Positions 9,493 to 21,640 of a DNA stretch of 64,000 nt are shown in pieces. Position numbers and translations under genes: made by a program. This DNA comes from Narthecium ossifragum. Its lineage: Eukaryota > Streptophyta > Magnoliopsida > Dioscoreales > Nartheciaceae. The number at the start of each line of letters is the position of its first letter. Positions within the stretch are counted from its first letter, which is position 1. The notes under the pieces were generated by a model that did not search any database, was not told the DNA's origin, and saw only the letters and a program-made list of their open reading frames with translations. The stretch lies in NCBI GenBank assembly GCA_963920575.1, contig OY986974.1, positions 2,852,001 through 2,916,000 on the forward strand, in the 5' to 3' direction.

Positions 9493-12400
9493 TTAGTCCA
9501 ATCTTCTTAGGAGGTACTGCACCTGAACTTCCTTTGTGAGTGGCATGATCCAGACTCCATAAAGATCAGCAACCAAGCTAGGTTCGATTTTGTAGACTGG
9601 AGGAGCATCGTCTTTAGCTTTGTCGACACTAACCTCTTGCCCATAAACTTTGGCCTTTGTTTCTACTCTGTGCTTGATTACAGACTCGACGGATTCAAAG
9701 GTTAGTTGTCGCATCAGCTCATCCTTGTCCTAAATTTAGAAAGACAAGTAAAGGAGAAAAGAATTCACAATTTGACTCAATCAACAAATAGGTAATAAGG
9801 AACAGAACTCGTAGCCCATATAGGCATTAGGTCATACTTGCGCTCTGATGGCAGCTTCATAGATTTCAGGTCTTTCTAGAAATTTTGCCTCCGCCACATA
9901 TTTGCCGTAGTGGATTCTCTTGGAGAGAGTCTGCCACAAGGAATAAAAATTCGTAATCAGTAATTTGCCTCAACGCCAGGACATGGATTATGCCTGAAAA
10001 CAAATGAATTGCATTGCAATTTATTCATTCTCTATATTTTTTCAAGTTCTTGAATTTCGAAGTATGTGATCAGGCTAGTTGGTCTCCGCACTGCAATCTG
10101 AATGATTATGAGGCAAAAAAGAAGACTACAAGTTTGAGGAGTCAATGTTTCCTAAGGAGACCAAATAACTGAATCAATAAGAGATGAACCATACATTAAC
10201 TTAAAACATGTAGCATCAAATACAGCAAAAAGCATAACGGCAGAATCTGTGGTCAACTCAACAAGGAAAAAAAATTCACTATCTACTGAACAAGTTTGAA
10301 ACCAAATGGAAGAGGCAATAGGGTGCCTTGAACGAATGAGGATAGGCAAAGATATGCATACCTGTAAGCATATAGTGTCGCAAACAGCAGTTGCTCCCCA
10401 GTTGCCATCATTCCCTTTTGAAACCAATCTTGGGAGCAGATTACAAAAATACATTTCCCAGATTTTCTTGTTTATGTTGATAGAATCAGCAATCGGATGT
10501 AAAACCTATTTCACATGGAATCAACTACCAAACTTCAGAGACAAGAAACTTCACTCGTGACTTAAAATCAATGCTGACAGTAATAAACTGATGGGCTAAT
10601 AAGTACTTCCAGGAAACTTGATCTTCATAACCATCACTTAAAAATTATACCAAATGCAATCTAAGATTCATCTGAAATCATCAAATTGTTTGAAATCATG
10701 TGAAACTACAATTAGGTTATGGCGAGGCTAAGATGGAAAATGCAACAAAGAGCTAGTTTGTTTGCTATTGCGTCAGTAAGTTAAAGATCCCATGTCAGTT
10801 CTTTCACAATTTTCAGCCACGTCAACAGATTCTGGAGACATCAGTTTTCAAACATCATAGTGGCCTCACCAATATGCAAATCCATCATTTCACCAATTAC
10901 TTTAAAGTTTTTATTCCATTGAGAGTTTTCTCGGCAATCCAAGTTAAAGCAGTTCTTGCTTCGTTCACATTGCCAACCACCATCTTTTTCCCATAAGAGT
11001 TTTTGTGATTAAGCTCATAAACAATTTTTCTTCTAGGCACTCCTAATCCAGATTAAGTGCAGCTTTACAACATATTGGAGTGCGGATAGAAGGTAAAGAA
11101 CAGCAAGGATTAAAGAAGGAGCTCTGATGAGTTTATTGTACCTTTGGATAACGCATTGGCGGCAATTTTGCCTCAGGTAAATCATGAGGGAAGAATGGAT
11201 GCTCATCTGGGCTGTTGTACCTGCCAACCTAAGTGATGATTTATAGAACATGAATTGATAAGGCAGAAAAGGGAAGCCATCGCCAAAATTATAAGCATTT
11301 TTATTGCCACAATATAATTACCTTTGCATGAAGCTTCTCAGTTTCCATGACCATAAACTCCACCAAAGAGCCAGGAAATCCATCCATGTTGAACACATTG
11401 CTATCATAAGTATCAGCATTATAGCAATACTGTGCCCTCTCTAGAAGGCCAAATATGATGCTGTCTTCTTGCCGAATCAACGATTCCCGGATGCTGTCTA
11501 GGGTCAAGCTCTGACTCTGATCCACCCTTTCTTTGTCTAGGCTATATATATATAAGTGCGAATTAAAAGAAAGAAACTCGGTGGCAATTCTTCACAGATG
11601 CAACAATGTTCAGTGATGAGCTTGATATGCATGGATTCCCAAATATTATGAACAAATAGCATTCTTTGAAACATCTGGGGACAGGATTCCCAAAAATCAT
11701 GCATTTACACGATAGATGACTGTCAAATATAAAAACTGCAGAGACTATCTGTTCATACCAATATGGCAGTTTGGTTTAACGCATTGACAACTCATGAATG
11801 GTAGGACTAAGGAGGAATTCACATCTCCATAAAAGCCGCATTCACATCCACACAAGCAGTATAGCAGGACTGACTCCAGAGCGTAGATTCTCCTTCAGGC
11901 AAATGTAATATAAAGAAGGGCAAAGAACAGAGAAAAACCTTTCATAGTTCACAACATGGACCCTCATGGATGAATTTCTTGAATAGGAAATTCAACATTG
12001 AGATCTAACAAACGATTACCATCTTTATGAACTATGTCGAAATTGTCATCGTTATCCAAATAATTAATATCAGACCCCAATCTAAGCATTTTCATGCTTG
12101 CTACAATAATGAAATAAATAAATCTCATAATCTAGCCTGCAACAACACCTTCTTGGACTTCAATTATTATCAGAAAACCAAACAAGTAGACGCATCAAGC
12201 AATCAGATCCAGTGAAACAGTATTATGAAGGAATGCTTACCAAGCCACCATCCAGGTAGTGAATACAAAACAAAACACACTAACAAGATCATCAGCAGCG
12301 GAAATTGAAAAGAAACGCAATCATAAACGCCCATAAACTTACAAAGCCACCATCCGGGTAGTGAACACAAAACAAAAGATACTAAACCCCTTTAAATAAA

Positions 12401-12674
12401 CACGACGACCCTAAAACGCCCACAGCCAAGAAAACCTTCGCATGATCATCAGCAGTGAAAAATTCAAAAGGAAGACGCTATCTTTCCATTACCTCGCAAA
12501 AGAACTCGCGGAAATTTGGATTGAATGGAGCTTTTTGTCAGGCGAGACGGACACCAGGCGGCCGAAGCTCGGATTCCTCCGGTGTGGGGGCGCAAAGGGG
12601 GAGACGGGTCTGCGGAGCTTGAAGAAGCCGGGGGTGTGGACGGAAGGAGAAGCCTTCAAGAGCTTCGCCTCCAT
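9493..12674 (-). CDS. Plastid chorismate mutase, six exons
   Basis: Exons on the minus strand are 12674-12493, 11526-11322, 11228-11142, 10505-10362, 9930-9838 and 9729-9493, giving 315 residues with consistent GT..AG borders. The enzyme converts chorismate to prephenate, the committed step towards phenylalanine and tyrosine. Residues 1-60 are rich in Ser, Arg and Pro with few acids, like a chloroplast transit peptide. The mature part carries the AroQ-type eukaryotic signature: RQEDSIIFGLLERAQYCYN (about 79-97), a PDEHPFFPHDLPEAKLPP loop, ADSININKKIWEMYF, KRIHYGKYVAEAKF, and HRVETKAKVYGQEV before the C-terminal WIMPLTKEVQVQYLLRRLD. Plastid plant isoforms are usually inhibited by Phe and Tyr and activated by Trp; that is family knowledge, not shown here. 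Length matches CM1-type enzymes. The closest Arabidopsis relative I recall is CM1 (At3g29200) or CM3 (At1g69370). Confidence 0.95.
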
Positions 12675-12719
12675 TAGAGGAGATGAATCCAGAGAAGAGC
12701 AGAGAATAGGGGAAGAGTA

Positions 12720-12895
12720 GACTTCTATAGAGAGAGAGAGAGTGGTGAACTTCTTGGGAGGAAAAGGGAGAGAGAGAGAGAGAGAGAGAGGTGAACTTCT
12801 TGGAAGGAGAAGGGCAAGAGAGAGAGAGAAAGAGAAGGAGGTTGGTGGGCAAACGTTTTGGGTGGGGGTTTGGTGGAGAGAGAGAGAATAAAATG
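12720..12895. repeat. GA/CT microsatellite and short duplication in chorismate mutase leader
   Basis: Upstream of the chorismate mutase start (on its minus strand) lie several (GA)n tracts and two copies of ggtgaacttcttggaagg, near 12743 and 12790, about 47 bp apart. As transcribed this is a CT-rich 5' leader, common in plant promoters and leaders. Confidence 0.7.
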
Positions 12896-14464
12896 TAATA
12901 TTTTTGAAAATTATTTTTTTTTAGTATGCTTAAAATTGTAAAATTGAATTTTATGCAGATTTTTAATATAAATCTTTTGGGGTCTTAGATTTTTTTTTTT
13001 TTCGTTACTGTCATTAATTATTGTCAAGATTGGAATATTCTAAAATCTTTATTTATTTTTTAAATAATTTGTTAAAGAGATTATGTATTGATACATATTT
13101 GACCCCTTTTTTTTTTTTTTTGGCTTCTGGTTTGGCCAAAAAGAATGGGTTTCGTTACGAATCTTATTTTAATGACTGATGACAGGGTTTTGCATGTCTA
13201 ACATGTTTTGTTGGCCTTTTTAATTGTCATGCAACCATAAATAAGAAGTTTGTCGGCAGCATCGAAAAAGTCAAATAAGATGTGTTATTTCCCAATGACA
13301 TTATAAATTGCCCCTTTGCTTGGGCTTGGCCTGGAATGGGTCCTTTCTATATTAAAATTCTCAGAGCTGATGATACGCTGGCAGAGTCACATAAATCTTT
13401 GGGTTTTTTACATATATATATATATATATATCTTTTAAAAACTTTTTAAAATACATATTTATTTCCACGTTCTTCATATTTTCACATAGATCTGAGTATG
13501 GTTCCTCACACTCGCGCCGTACAGTCGCTTGTACGAGCCCCCGTCCGTGAATGTGAAAATGCCACGTGAAAGGAACATGTGATGGGTCTTTAATTTTATT
13601 TCAAATTTTCAACCTTTTCGCCACGTGTTCTTACCGAAGGAGAGGACACGTCACCATCCTATCGCATTTAATGTAACTGTTTCTTTGGGTTTTTTTAAAG
13701 TAATCATGTCTGTGATATGACATGGTATGCATGTGAACCACAGCATATAACATGAGCAAACATACATGGTATGCATGTGAACCACAGCATATAACATGAG
13801 CAAACGTGACATTTTGATATTTTTGAGGCCCTGATTTGAGAGATTTGAAAGAAAACTGAGGTGGGGCCTTCATTTGCAAAAAAGCAAACGTGGAATTTTT
13901 ACGGAGCAACAAGCTCCAAGCTCCAAGCTCCATAGCCACGTATAAATCTTTAGAGCCACATATAAATCTTTTCTACACCAACATTGATGTTGACGCGGTA
14001 ACCTAATCAAAACAGCTCTATAAGGAAAAAAATCCAACGCATCATCCGAATAAATTTTTTAATTGGAACCTGAGATTCATAGCAATGTGGTGTGAGCATG
14101 AGGAAAAGAGGTGAATATATTACCAGCATTCTCTCACTATCTTCTTTTTCTCCCTAAAATCAAGGCAATTGTTCATCAAAATAGTTGGAATTTTTACATA
14201 TATGCTACTAAAATGTATAATTTACATATATTTTCTCCCCCAACAAATTGGTGATTTTCTCAAGTTCGGTTGGATTTTAACCCTAGTCAAGTTAGATTAC
14301 GGATTACCCAATAATTTGGTAATTTTCTTTTTTTTGTAGGGGATATATAAAAATTTCAAAATTGTAGGGACAAAGATGTAAATATGATATATTTGAGTGG
14401 AATGCACGTAAAGTCCAAAAGAAAATAAAGTTAGGTGGGTGACAAAGCGTGTGTGAAGTTGATC
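12896..14464. other. Intergenic; 44-bp tandem duplication
   Basis: AT-rich, with no gene. A perfect or near-perfect 44-bp tandem duplication starting catggtatgcatgtgaacc lies at about 13721-13808. G-box-like cacgtg cores occur near 13563 and 13622. The shared promoter space of the divergent chorismate mutase and PPR genes begins here. Confidence 0.5.
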
Positions 14465-15660
14465 ATGCCAACGAGGAGAAACATGAGAGCTGCTTCTCCC
14501 CCTCTGACACCATTTTCCCCTTAGACCCCCTACTCTTTTCCTCTCATCTGATTATTCCTGTCCACTCATAATTTTGTCTTATTTTTTCTTAGTTTTGTTT
14601 CTATTTTTTTCATTAGTTTTGTTATTTTTAATCAGTTTTTTTTATTTTTTTTTATCAGTTTTATTTCTTTTTTCTCTGTTTTTATTTATTTTTGGATAGA
14701 CAATTTTTTTTATTATATATTTGTAATCTTTTGTTTATTTTTTAGTTGTAGTTTTTGAGAGTGATTATGTGGCAAAATTTTTAAAAGTACGATGAATGTA
14801 CGCTTGATGGTGTACTTGTTACTTCGTACCACAAATGAACACGTGTCATATAACGAATGGCCTATCATTTTAGCTTCGTACGATGAATGTTGTCGTCACC
14901 ACGTTAGAATGGGTGGTACACTTACACGAAGTGATTGTCAGCATGGGTAATAGCTATTTCTCGACGCTCTTAGTTTGAAACTGGATGAGTCCTTGATGAC
15001 ATGTGAGTAAAATAACTCTTGAATTTTTAAATTTCCTAAATTTAAAATTTTAAAATTTTATGATTTGAAATTCGAAAATTTAAAAATTTAAATTTAAATT
15101 TTGTTTTGAAAATTATACGATTTGAAATTTATTTATTTTTAAATTTATAAGATTTGAAATTTAAAATTTAAAATTTAAAATTTTTAAGATTTGAAATTTG
15201 AAATTTTTACGATTGGATGTCTTAAAAAAATAAAATATGAAGAGATGCTTTGGGAAGAGCATTTTGGATTTTTTTTTCTCCAAAATTGTCTAAATATTCA
15301 AAACTTCTTGTTGCCGGTTTAATTGTTGGATTGGGTTCAAACAAAAGACCTCATGTTTCTTTTCCTAAAAAATAATAAATAAAAATGATTAAAAAAACAA
15401 AACTAATACAAAAAAATTAAATAAAAATAATCAAAACTGAAAAACAAACAAAGAAAAAAAAAACCACAAAGAATGCGGGAGAGAAATTAAAACAAAAGTG
15501 AAACAAAAAAGAAAAAAGGGAAAAGGAAAGGTGAAGAAAACGTGTAGAGAAAGATGGAGAGAGAAAGGAGGCAAAGGGTATAAGGGTCAAATGCAAGGGG
15601 ACAGTGGCCGGGGCGGTGTCAGAAGCAATTTGCGGAGAAACATTTATGGCTAATGAGTGG
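14465..15660. mobile_element. Candidate long-inverted-repeat (foldback or MULE-like) element
   Basis: The left part (gaggagaaacat...gcttct...ctgacacc, then a T-rich tract with ttagttttgtt) returns in reverse complement at the right (aacaaaactaa... to ggtgtcagaagcaatttgcggagaaac). The imperfect arms are about 200 bp long. The centre is AT-rich with aaatttaaa repeats and has no coding region. No target duplication could be fixed, so ends are approximate. Confidence 0.4.
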
Positions 15661-15750
15661 GATCCTCTGTTTAAATGTCACATCCACGAGGAATCTATCG
15701 TGCCGTAGGACTTTTATTTTATTTTATTTTATTTCTTACTTTGATTTCTT

Positions 15751-15930
15751 TAGGATCGTTTGGACGGAGATTATTACGATAAGATCATATGATATGATGG
15801 ATAAAATAAAAGTCATGAATATATAAAAATAATAATTATGTAGAATTTAAAAGAGTAACGTTTGGATATATATATATATATATATATATGAGGTTTATCT
15901 ATGTTTATCATCGACCCAAACGGTCCATTA
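15751..15930. mobile_element. Small MITE, gatcgtttgg ends
   Basis: Inverted ends taggatcgtttgg and (reverse strand) taatggaccgtttgg enclose about 150 bp of AT-rich DNA with a (ta)n run. There is no coding capacity. It is related in style to the elements at 15963-16117, 20751-20902 and 41641-41751. Confidence 0.5.
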
Positions 15931-15962
15931 GGTTTTTCAAATTACCTTTTTTATTTTGATTA

Positions 15963-16117
15963 AGGATCGGTTTAGATTGAGAATAAGTATATATAAATAT
16001 TATTTATGTATCTAAATATTTTATTCATAATTTTACATAATTGTCTTTAATGCTTGTATAACTTTTACCTTATTTAACATATAAACTTTTCATATCTTCA
16101 ATTCAAACGGACTCTAA
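15963..16117. mobile_element. Small MITE, ggtttagattgagaata ends
   Basis: The left end ggatcggtttagattgagaat pairs with the right end read on the reverse strand, gagtccgtttgaattgaaga. The AT-rich interior (ataattttacataattgtc) resembles the MITE at 20751-20902. Non-coding. Confidence 0.45.
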
Positions 16118-16559
16118 AAGTTTATAGAACATAAAAACAAGAAATTCTTGAACCCAAGATATCAGACGAGAGGTTTTTTACTGACCACTCTTACATGCGT
16201 TGTGTTGTATAATTTTACGCAAATATGCTTTGGTGTGAGAAATTGGTATATTAGATCATAACTTCGTGATTCTGAAAATCTCTAAGAATAAATAGAATAT
16301 TGTTTATCTATACTTTCAAATGTTGATATTTGTTTCAATAATCAACCTTATAAGGAGCAAAAACGGTTATGCATAATAACCACCCTTATAAGGTTGATTA
16401 AATTTATACAATTATATTTATCCTATAATTATAGTATACTAATCTAATACAATCAACCTTATATAGTATCCATATTAATTCATTTATTAAATTTAATTTT
16501 TATAACTGAATCACCCATTAACCTGTTGGTTACCATGCCAGGTGACAGGGGGCCCACCT

Positions 16560-16872
16560 AGTCATTTATAAAGTTTGAACTTTTTTGTGTATCATTATAA
16601 ATGTTCTGTTTTATATCTTCGTATATCTTTATGATCAATTTGCTCGTAACTAATTTTGAAATTTAGAATTGTTTATGGCCTAATTCAAAGTGGCTAATGA
16701 CTTAATTTTGAGTCGTTTTTTGTTTCCCAATAATGATATTAAGCCATAAGCAACTCTAAATTTTAAATTTTATTATGTCAAAATTGGTTATAAAGATATG
16801 TAGAAAAAAAAACATTTATAACAGTATAAAAGTAATTTCAAAATTTAAACGTGTTACTGAGACAAATATCAC
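16560..16872. mobile_element. Hairpin (foldback) MITE
   Basis: The segment is a long imperfect palindrome. The left arm (aagtttgaac...ataaatgttctg...aattttgaaatttagaattg) is repeated in inverted form at the right (caactctaaattttaaatt...acatttataac...tttcaaaatttaaac). The arms are roughly 120-150 bp around a short loop near 16710. A partial second copy is at 23575-23700. Non-coding. Confidence 0.55.
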
Positions 16873-17088
16873 CATTTAGAAAAATGTATTAAATAAAAAC
16901 CCTAAAAACAAACTTGGATAAACAAATTGGATTTTAACTGATCATCGGTGTTCCAAGATTTATATGTTTTTAGATAATTAACATCTTTTTTTTTCCTTTC
17001 TTTGAAGTATTTATTAATCAATAAATGAGAAGGGTTGGTACGTAAGTAAAATTCAACCATTACCTGGGTAAACAAACGATGCTCTGTA

Positions 17089-18888
17089 ATGTCCACAGTG
17101 CTCCTCCGCACACCAAGGTGGGTCTCTCGCCGGAGACTCTTAGAACTGAAGCTCGCCGACTCCGACCTTTGCTCCGACGCCGACCGTCTCAAGCAACTGC
17201 ACTGCCAGCTCTTGAGATATGATCTTCACCGCGACCCCTTCGTCGCCCCGAAGCTCATCTCCTCCTACTCCCTCTGCTGCCACCCATCCTCCGCCGCCGC
17301 CGTCTTCCGCCAAGTCCAAGAACCCAACACTCTTCTCTACAATACCCTCATCAGAGCTCATGCGGACAACTCCCAGTGCGTTAAAGCCTTCGGAATTTTC
17401 TTTGAGATGCTTCAAAATGGCGTCTTTCCTGATAATTTCACCTTCCCTTTTCTCCTCAAGGCTTGTTCTGGCAAATCCGCTCTGTTTCAGGTGCAGATGA
17501 TTCATGCCCACATTGAAAAATCTGGTTTTTGGAGTGATATTTTCGTGCCCAACTCTTTGATTGTCTCCTACTCGAAGGCTGGTAATGGCGGTGTGGTTTC
17601 TGCCAGGAGGTTGTTTGATGAAATGCCGGTGAGGGACGTGGTTTCGTGGAATTCGATGATCACCGGGCTTGCGAAGGATGGGGATCTTTGCGAGGCACGG
17701 CGCCTTTTTGATTCTATGCCTGAGCGCGATGCGTCAAGCTGGAACGTGATGGTCGCTGCGCATGCCAAGGTTGGGGATATGGATGCGGCGTTTGAATTGT
17801 TTGGAAGGTCTCCGGAGAGGAATGTCGTGTCTTGGTCGAGCATTGTCGCCGGGTATTGTAAGTGCGGTGACCTGGAGATGGCTAGAATGTTGTTTGATAA
17901 GATGCCAGACAAGAGTTTGGTGTCGTGGACGATAATGGTGTCTGGATATGCAGAGAAAGGGCTTGCAAAGGAGGCTTCTTGCTTGCTTGATCAGATGGAG
18001 GAGATTGGTCTCGAGCTGGATACCACGGCTGCCATAAGCATCTTGGCCGCTTGTGCAGGGCCCGGGCTGCTTGCTTTGGGCAAAAGAGTTCATGCCTATG
18101 TTGAAAGGACTAAGCTGAGGCTCAATTCTCAAGTGTGCAATGCAGCTGTTGTTATGTATGCCAAGTGTGGGGAACTTGACAAGGCTTCCCGGGTCTTCAA
18201 TGAGATAGTCGAGAAGGACACGGTGTCGTGGAATACCATGATTCAGGGCTTGGCCATGCACGGGCATGGCGAAAGAGCACTAGAGCTCTTCATGAGGATG
18301 AAACACGAAGGTTTCACTCCCAGTGGTGTGACTTTCATCGGTGTTCTATGTGCCTGCACTCATGTCGGCCTTGTTGAAAAGGGCCGGCATTACTTTGCCA
18401 GTATGGAGAAGGAGTATGGCATTGTCCCCCAGATCGAGCACTTTGGTTGCATGGTGGACCTTCTTGGTCGCGGAGGACTGCTGAAGGAGGCTTTCGAACT
18501 CATCGAGAGCATGCCTTTCGAACCAAATGCCATTATCTGGGGAACCCTTCTCGGTGCCTGCAGGATGCATAACAATGTAGGTCTTGCTGAGGAGGCAGTT
18601 AATCAGTTGATGAAACTGGAACCTTCAGATCCTGGGAACTATGCCATCTTGTCAAATACCTACGCAGCAGCAGGGCAATGGGACGGTGTGGCTAAGGCAA
18701 GGATTCAGATGAAGGGCACGGGTGAGCAGAAGCCGGCAGGATCTAGCTGGATTGAGGTCAATGAGAAGGTTCATAACTTTACAGTAGGAGACAGATCACA
18801 CCCTCAGGCTGATGGTATCTTCAGGATGCTTGGTAGGTTGTTGATGCATCTTAAGCAAGTTGGCTATGTTCCGGAGGTTAATTCATGA
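17089..18888 (+). CDS. PPR protein, PLS class with E/E+ end (At3g29230-like)
   Basis: A single uninterrupted frame of 599 residues. From about residue 45 to 500 it is a chain of pentatricopeptide repeats of the P, L and S types. Short-motif cores such as RDVVSWNSMITGLAKDGDL and VVSWSSIVAGYCKCGDLEMA are plainly visible. An E/E+ region follows (PFEPNAIIWGTLLGACRMHN, then ASSWIEV-type and HNFTVGDRSHPQ motifs), and the protein ends before any DYW deaminase domain. Such proteins bind organelle RNA one base per repeat and usually specify C-to-U editing sites, with the deaminase supplied by a partner. The basic Ser/Arg-rich N-terminus suggests organelle import. Its length and repeat order match Arabidopsis At3g29230 as I recall it. 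An out-of-frame ATG lies 10 nt upstream. Confidence 0.93.
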   Translation: MSTVLLRTPRWVSRRRLLELKLADSDLCSDADRLKQLHCQLLRYDLHRDPFVAPKLISSYSLCCHPSSAAAVFRQVQEPNTLLYNTLIRAHADNSQCVKAFGIFFEMLQNGVFPDNFTFPFLLKACSGKSALFQVQMIHAHIEKSGFWSDIFVPNSLIVSYSKAGNGGVVSARRLFDEMPVRDVVSWNSMITGLAKDGDLCEARRLFDSMPERDASSWNVMVAAHAKVGDMDAAFELFGRSPERNVVSWSSIVAGYCKCGDLEMARMLFDKMPDKSLVSWTIMVSGYAEKGLAKEASCLLDQMEEIGLELDTTAAISILAACAGPGLLALGKRVHAYVERTKLRLNSQVCNAAVVMYAKCGELDKASRVFNEIVEKDTVSWNTMIQGLAMHGHGERALELFMRMKHEGFTPSGVTFIGVLCACTHVGLVEKGRHYFASMEKEYGIVPQIEHFGCMVDLLGRGGLLKEAFELIESMPFEPNAIIWGTLLGACRMHNNVGLAEEAVNQLMKLEPSDPGNYAILSNTYAAAGQWDGVAKARIQMKGTGEQKPAGSSWIEVNEKVHNFTVGDRSHPQADGIFRMLGRLLMHLKQVGYVPEVNS

Positions 18889-20105
18889 AGCTCCTGAGAG
18901 TAGGAATCATCTAACTGAGCCTGGTTTTAATGATGCCAAAACATATCAGATTTTGTATCGGGTTTTGGCAGCAACCGGACTAGTTATTGGATCCTGAACC
19001 CATCCAAGATTTGGACTACTTCGATCCATTTTGGACATGCTTTGGGGCGTTTCAGCTGATACGATTGATATGCAGCAAAACCCAAACCAAAATGTTTCAA
19101 TTTTTCACTGGACCAAAGCTGAAACCGAAGTTAAAATTATGAACCTCGATCGAAATGCCTATGATTGTTTCAGTTTAGCATCAGAATTCTCACGAAATCT
19201 ATCTGCTGCAAAAATTTGTTTCTGATACTGTAAATTCCTGTACAAATAGATGGATTCATGTGTTGTAGAGGCCATGATGCTCTGTACAAATAGGGGAGAT
19301 CATTCAGGCATTTCTTGCTGATTACATCGAATAATAAATTGATATGAGATGCATATTTACAACTTACTGCTTTGTGATTGTTCAAGTTCGCGATGAAACA
19401 CTCTGCTGTAGAAGCATTTTTAAGCTGATTGTATCCGATGCTCTGCATTCATGCTTGTTTAGAAGAGTAATGTGTTAAAGTTCTATTGATTTCATTGAAC
19501 CAAAACTAGTATTAGAATAATGCATCATGGTTAATATTTTTTAGCCAACATTTTTATTTGCACAGGAAAATCTAACAGACCCAGCATCCATGAACACTTC
19601 ATGCATGGAATATGTTTGCCTATCTTGAAGGAATAAAATTCATATATGACTTTCTATTCAAGAGAATAAAACTCATATATTTTCTTCTCATACTCTGGTC
19701 AAGTGAGAATATTGGAACGAACGTTTCTTGCATTTTTTTTTTGTTCTTCTAGTTCACAACATATAAGATGTAAGACTCGCTTAGATGATCTTCATAGAAT
19801 CAAGGAAAGTTGAGAGGAAACTTATTGGGTTTTGAAACTTCCGTGCTTTCTAGTGTTTAACATGATAGAAAGTAGAATATAAGGTGTAGATTCGCATTGT
19901 TTAAATCTCATAGTTTTTAATATTTAAGCGTAGATGAATTTTGTCCAAGAAACAAGTAGTAGTCCTACTTTTCCTTCCAACTCTTTTTTGGTCATGTGGG
20001 AATGTTGGGCCAATACTCTTCCACGAAGAAGAAAAAAACCAAAAAAATAAGACTCACAAATTAAAAGACTATGCCATTTGTGGAGGAATTTGTCAAGAAA
20101 ATACG
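18889..20105. other. Intergenic, 3' flank of PPR gene
   Basis: AT-rich, with no supported gene, element boundary or RNA gene. Confidence 0.45.
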
Positions 20106-20430
20106 TTTGAAGCATGAAGAAAAGGATGGAAATTAAAGTAGTCACTAGCTAAGAAAGAGATGGGCATGCATGGTCTTTAACATTTACCTTTGAAGCATGA
20201 AGAAAAGGATGGAAATTAAAGTAGTCATTAGCTAAGAAAGAGATGGGCATGGTCTTTAACATTTACCTTTGAAGCATGAAGAAAAGGATGGAAATTAAAG
20301 TAGTCATTAGCTAAGAAAGAGATGGGCATGCATGGTCTTTAACATTTACCTTTGAAGCATGAAGAAAAGGATGGAAATTAAAGTAGTCATTAGCTAAGAA
20401 AGAGATGGGCATGCATGGTCTTTAACATTT
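20106..20430. repeat. Tandem array, four copies of about 83 bp
   Basis: Four copies of a unit starting tttgaagcatgaagaaaagg begin at 20106, 20189, 20268 and 20351. Copies are nearly identical. The second lacks 4 bp (one of two gcat units), giving periods of 83, 79 and 83. The third and fourth copies share the cattag variant where the first has cactag. No coding potential. Confidence 0.9.
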
Positions 20431-20750
20431 TATGACAGTACCTGCCTGACAATACAGCAGTCAAGGTTTGGTAAAGCATCCAAAGTTAAGACAACAAAGA
20501 GGCTTAATAAGGATCAACTCATTGAGTTTGGAATGCAAAGGGTGACTGACTGCCACAGATGAACTTGAACAGTTGACTGGTTTTAATGTGTAGAAATATG
20601 GATTGATGTCAAGATTACAATAACTTATTCCATGAACTACACATTAATGACATATTGGCATCTGTCATCATCAATGGAAATCTAAGAAAAATCAGCTTGT
20701 GGAAATGGTCATAATCCTTTACCTATTAATCTACACATTAATGACATGAA

Positions 20751-20902
20751 GCCCGTTTGGATTAAGAATATGATAAGTTTACATGACGGATAAAGTAAAA
20801 GTTATGTAAATATTAAAGATAATTACGTAAGATTACGAATAAAGTGTTTGGATATATAATTAAATGAGGTTTATGCATACTTATTCTGAATTCAAACGGA
20901 CC
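20751..20902. mobile_element. Small MITE, gcccgtttggattaagaata ends
   Basis: The inverted ends gcccgtttggattaagaata and (reverse strand) gtccgtttgaattcagaata enclose about 110 bp of AT-rich DNA. A diverged relative is at 41641-41751, which shares the core gtaagattac/taaataaagtgttt. Confidence 0.6.
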
Positions 20903-21640
20903 ACAAATGTATTAGGTCTTCCCCTGGCCTTGCAGGTAGTGCTTGATTACCTAAGTCTGGGTGGGTACTTTGTTTTGTAGCGAGGAATCTGAGATGTAGC
21001 TTTGGCTAAACTTATATAAAAAAAAAGACCTCATTTAAAAAAAAATTAAGTGACCTCATTTTATTCCATGCATGCATTAGAAAAATCAACATGCAATAAT
21101 CAATTATATATTCTAGTTTCATCAGCCTCCAATTTTTATTAAAAAAAAATGAGACCGTAAATGCGATCGTATTTTTTTATTATTGCACAATAGGGATTCA
21201 AACTCAGGACCTCTTTTTTTTTAAAACAAAAATGCTACGATAGAGATGATGTTGACGAACTTGTCACGTGTGGATCTCGACGTGGTGGTGGCGGCCGCGC
21301 GCGATGATGACCGGGCCAAGCGGTCCCAAGACGCCGGGGCAACGTCGCCCGTCCCTTTCTCCGTGTGGGCTGAGGTGATCCCTTGTGGAATCCTCCACCA
21401 AAGATAAGGACTTCCGGAGCTTATAATAGCTTATTATATATTCACGAGAAGGCTAATACTTTGTTTCCCAGTGAAGGTATACTTCACGATTGCATGAATG
21501 GCATGTAGTAACGTTGTCCTTTTGGTTCTCGTTCAATCAAATGCCAAAAATAGGTGATGGAAACGTGATTAAATTGCTGGGAGACAATAAAGATTGCATG
21601 ATGGAATCGTGTGTCTTTCATCTTGGCATGTGAATGATGC
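20903..21640. other. Intergenic, degenerate retroelement tail
   Basis: Around 20975-21025 the text 'agctttggctaaacttatat' followed by A runs resembles the 3' tails of the LINEs in this window. A GC-rich stretch at 21250-21420 has no supported reading frame. Nothing else was recognised. Confidence 0.3.

Noticed and set aside
21180..21235. Pol III B-box-like text (reverse strand) as a tRNA or SINE
   Set aside because: Only the B-box-like word is visible, with no A box, no cloverleaf and no defined ends.
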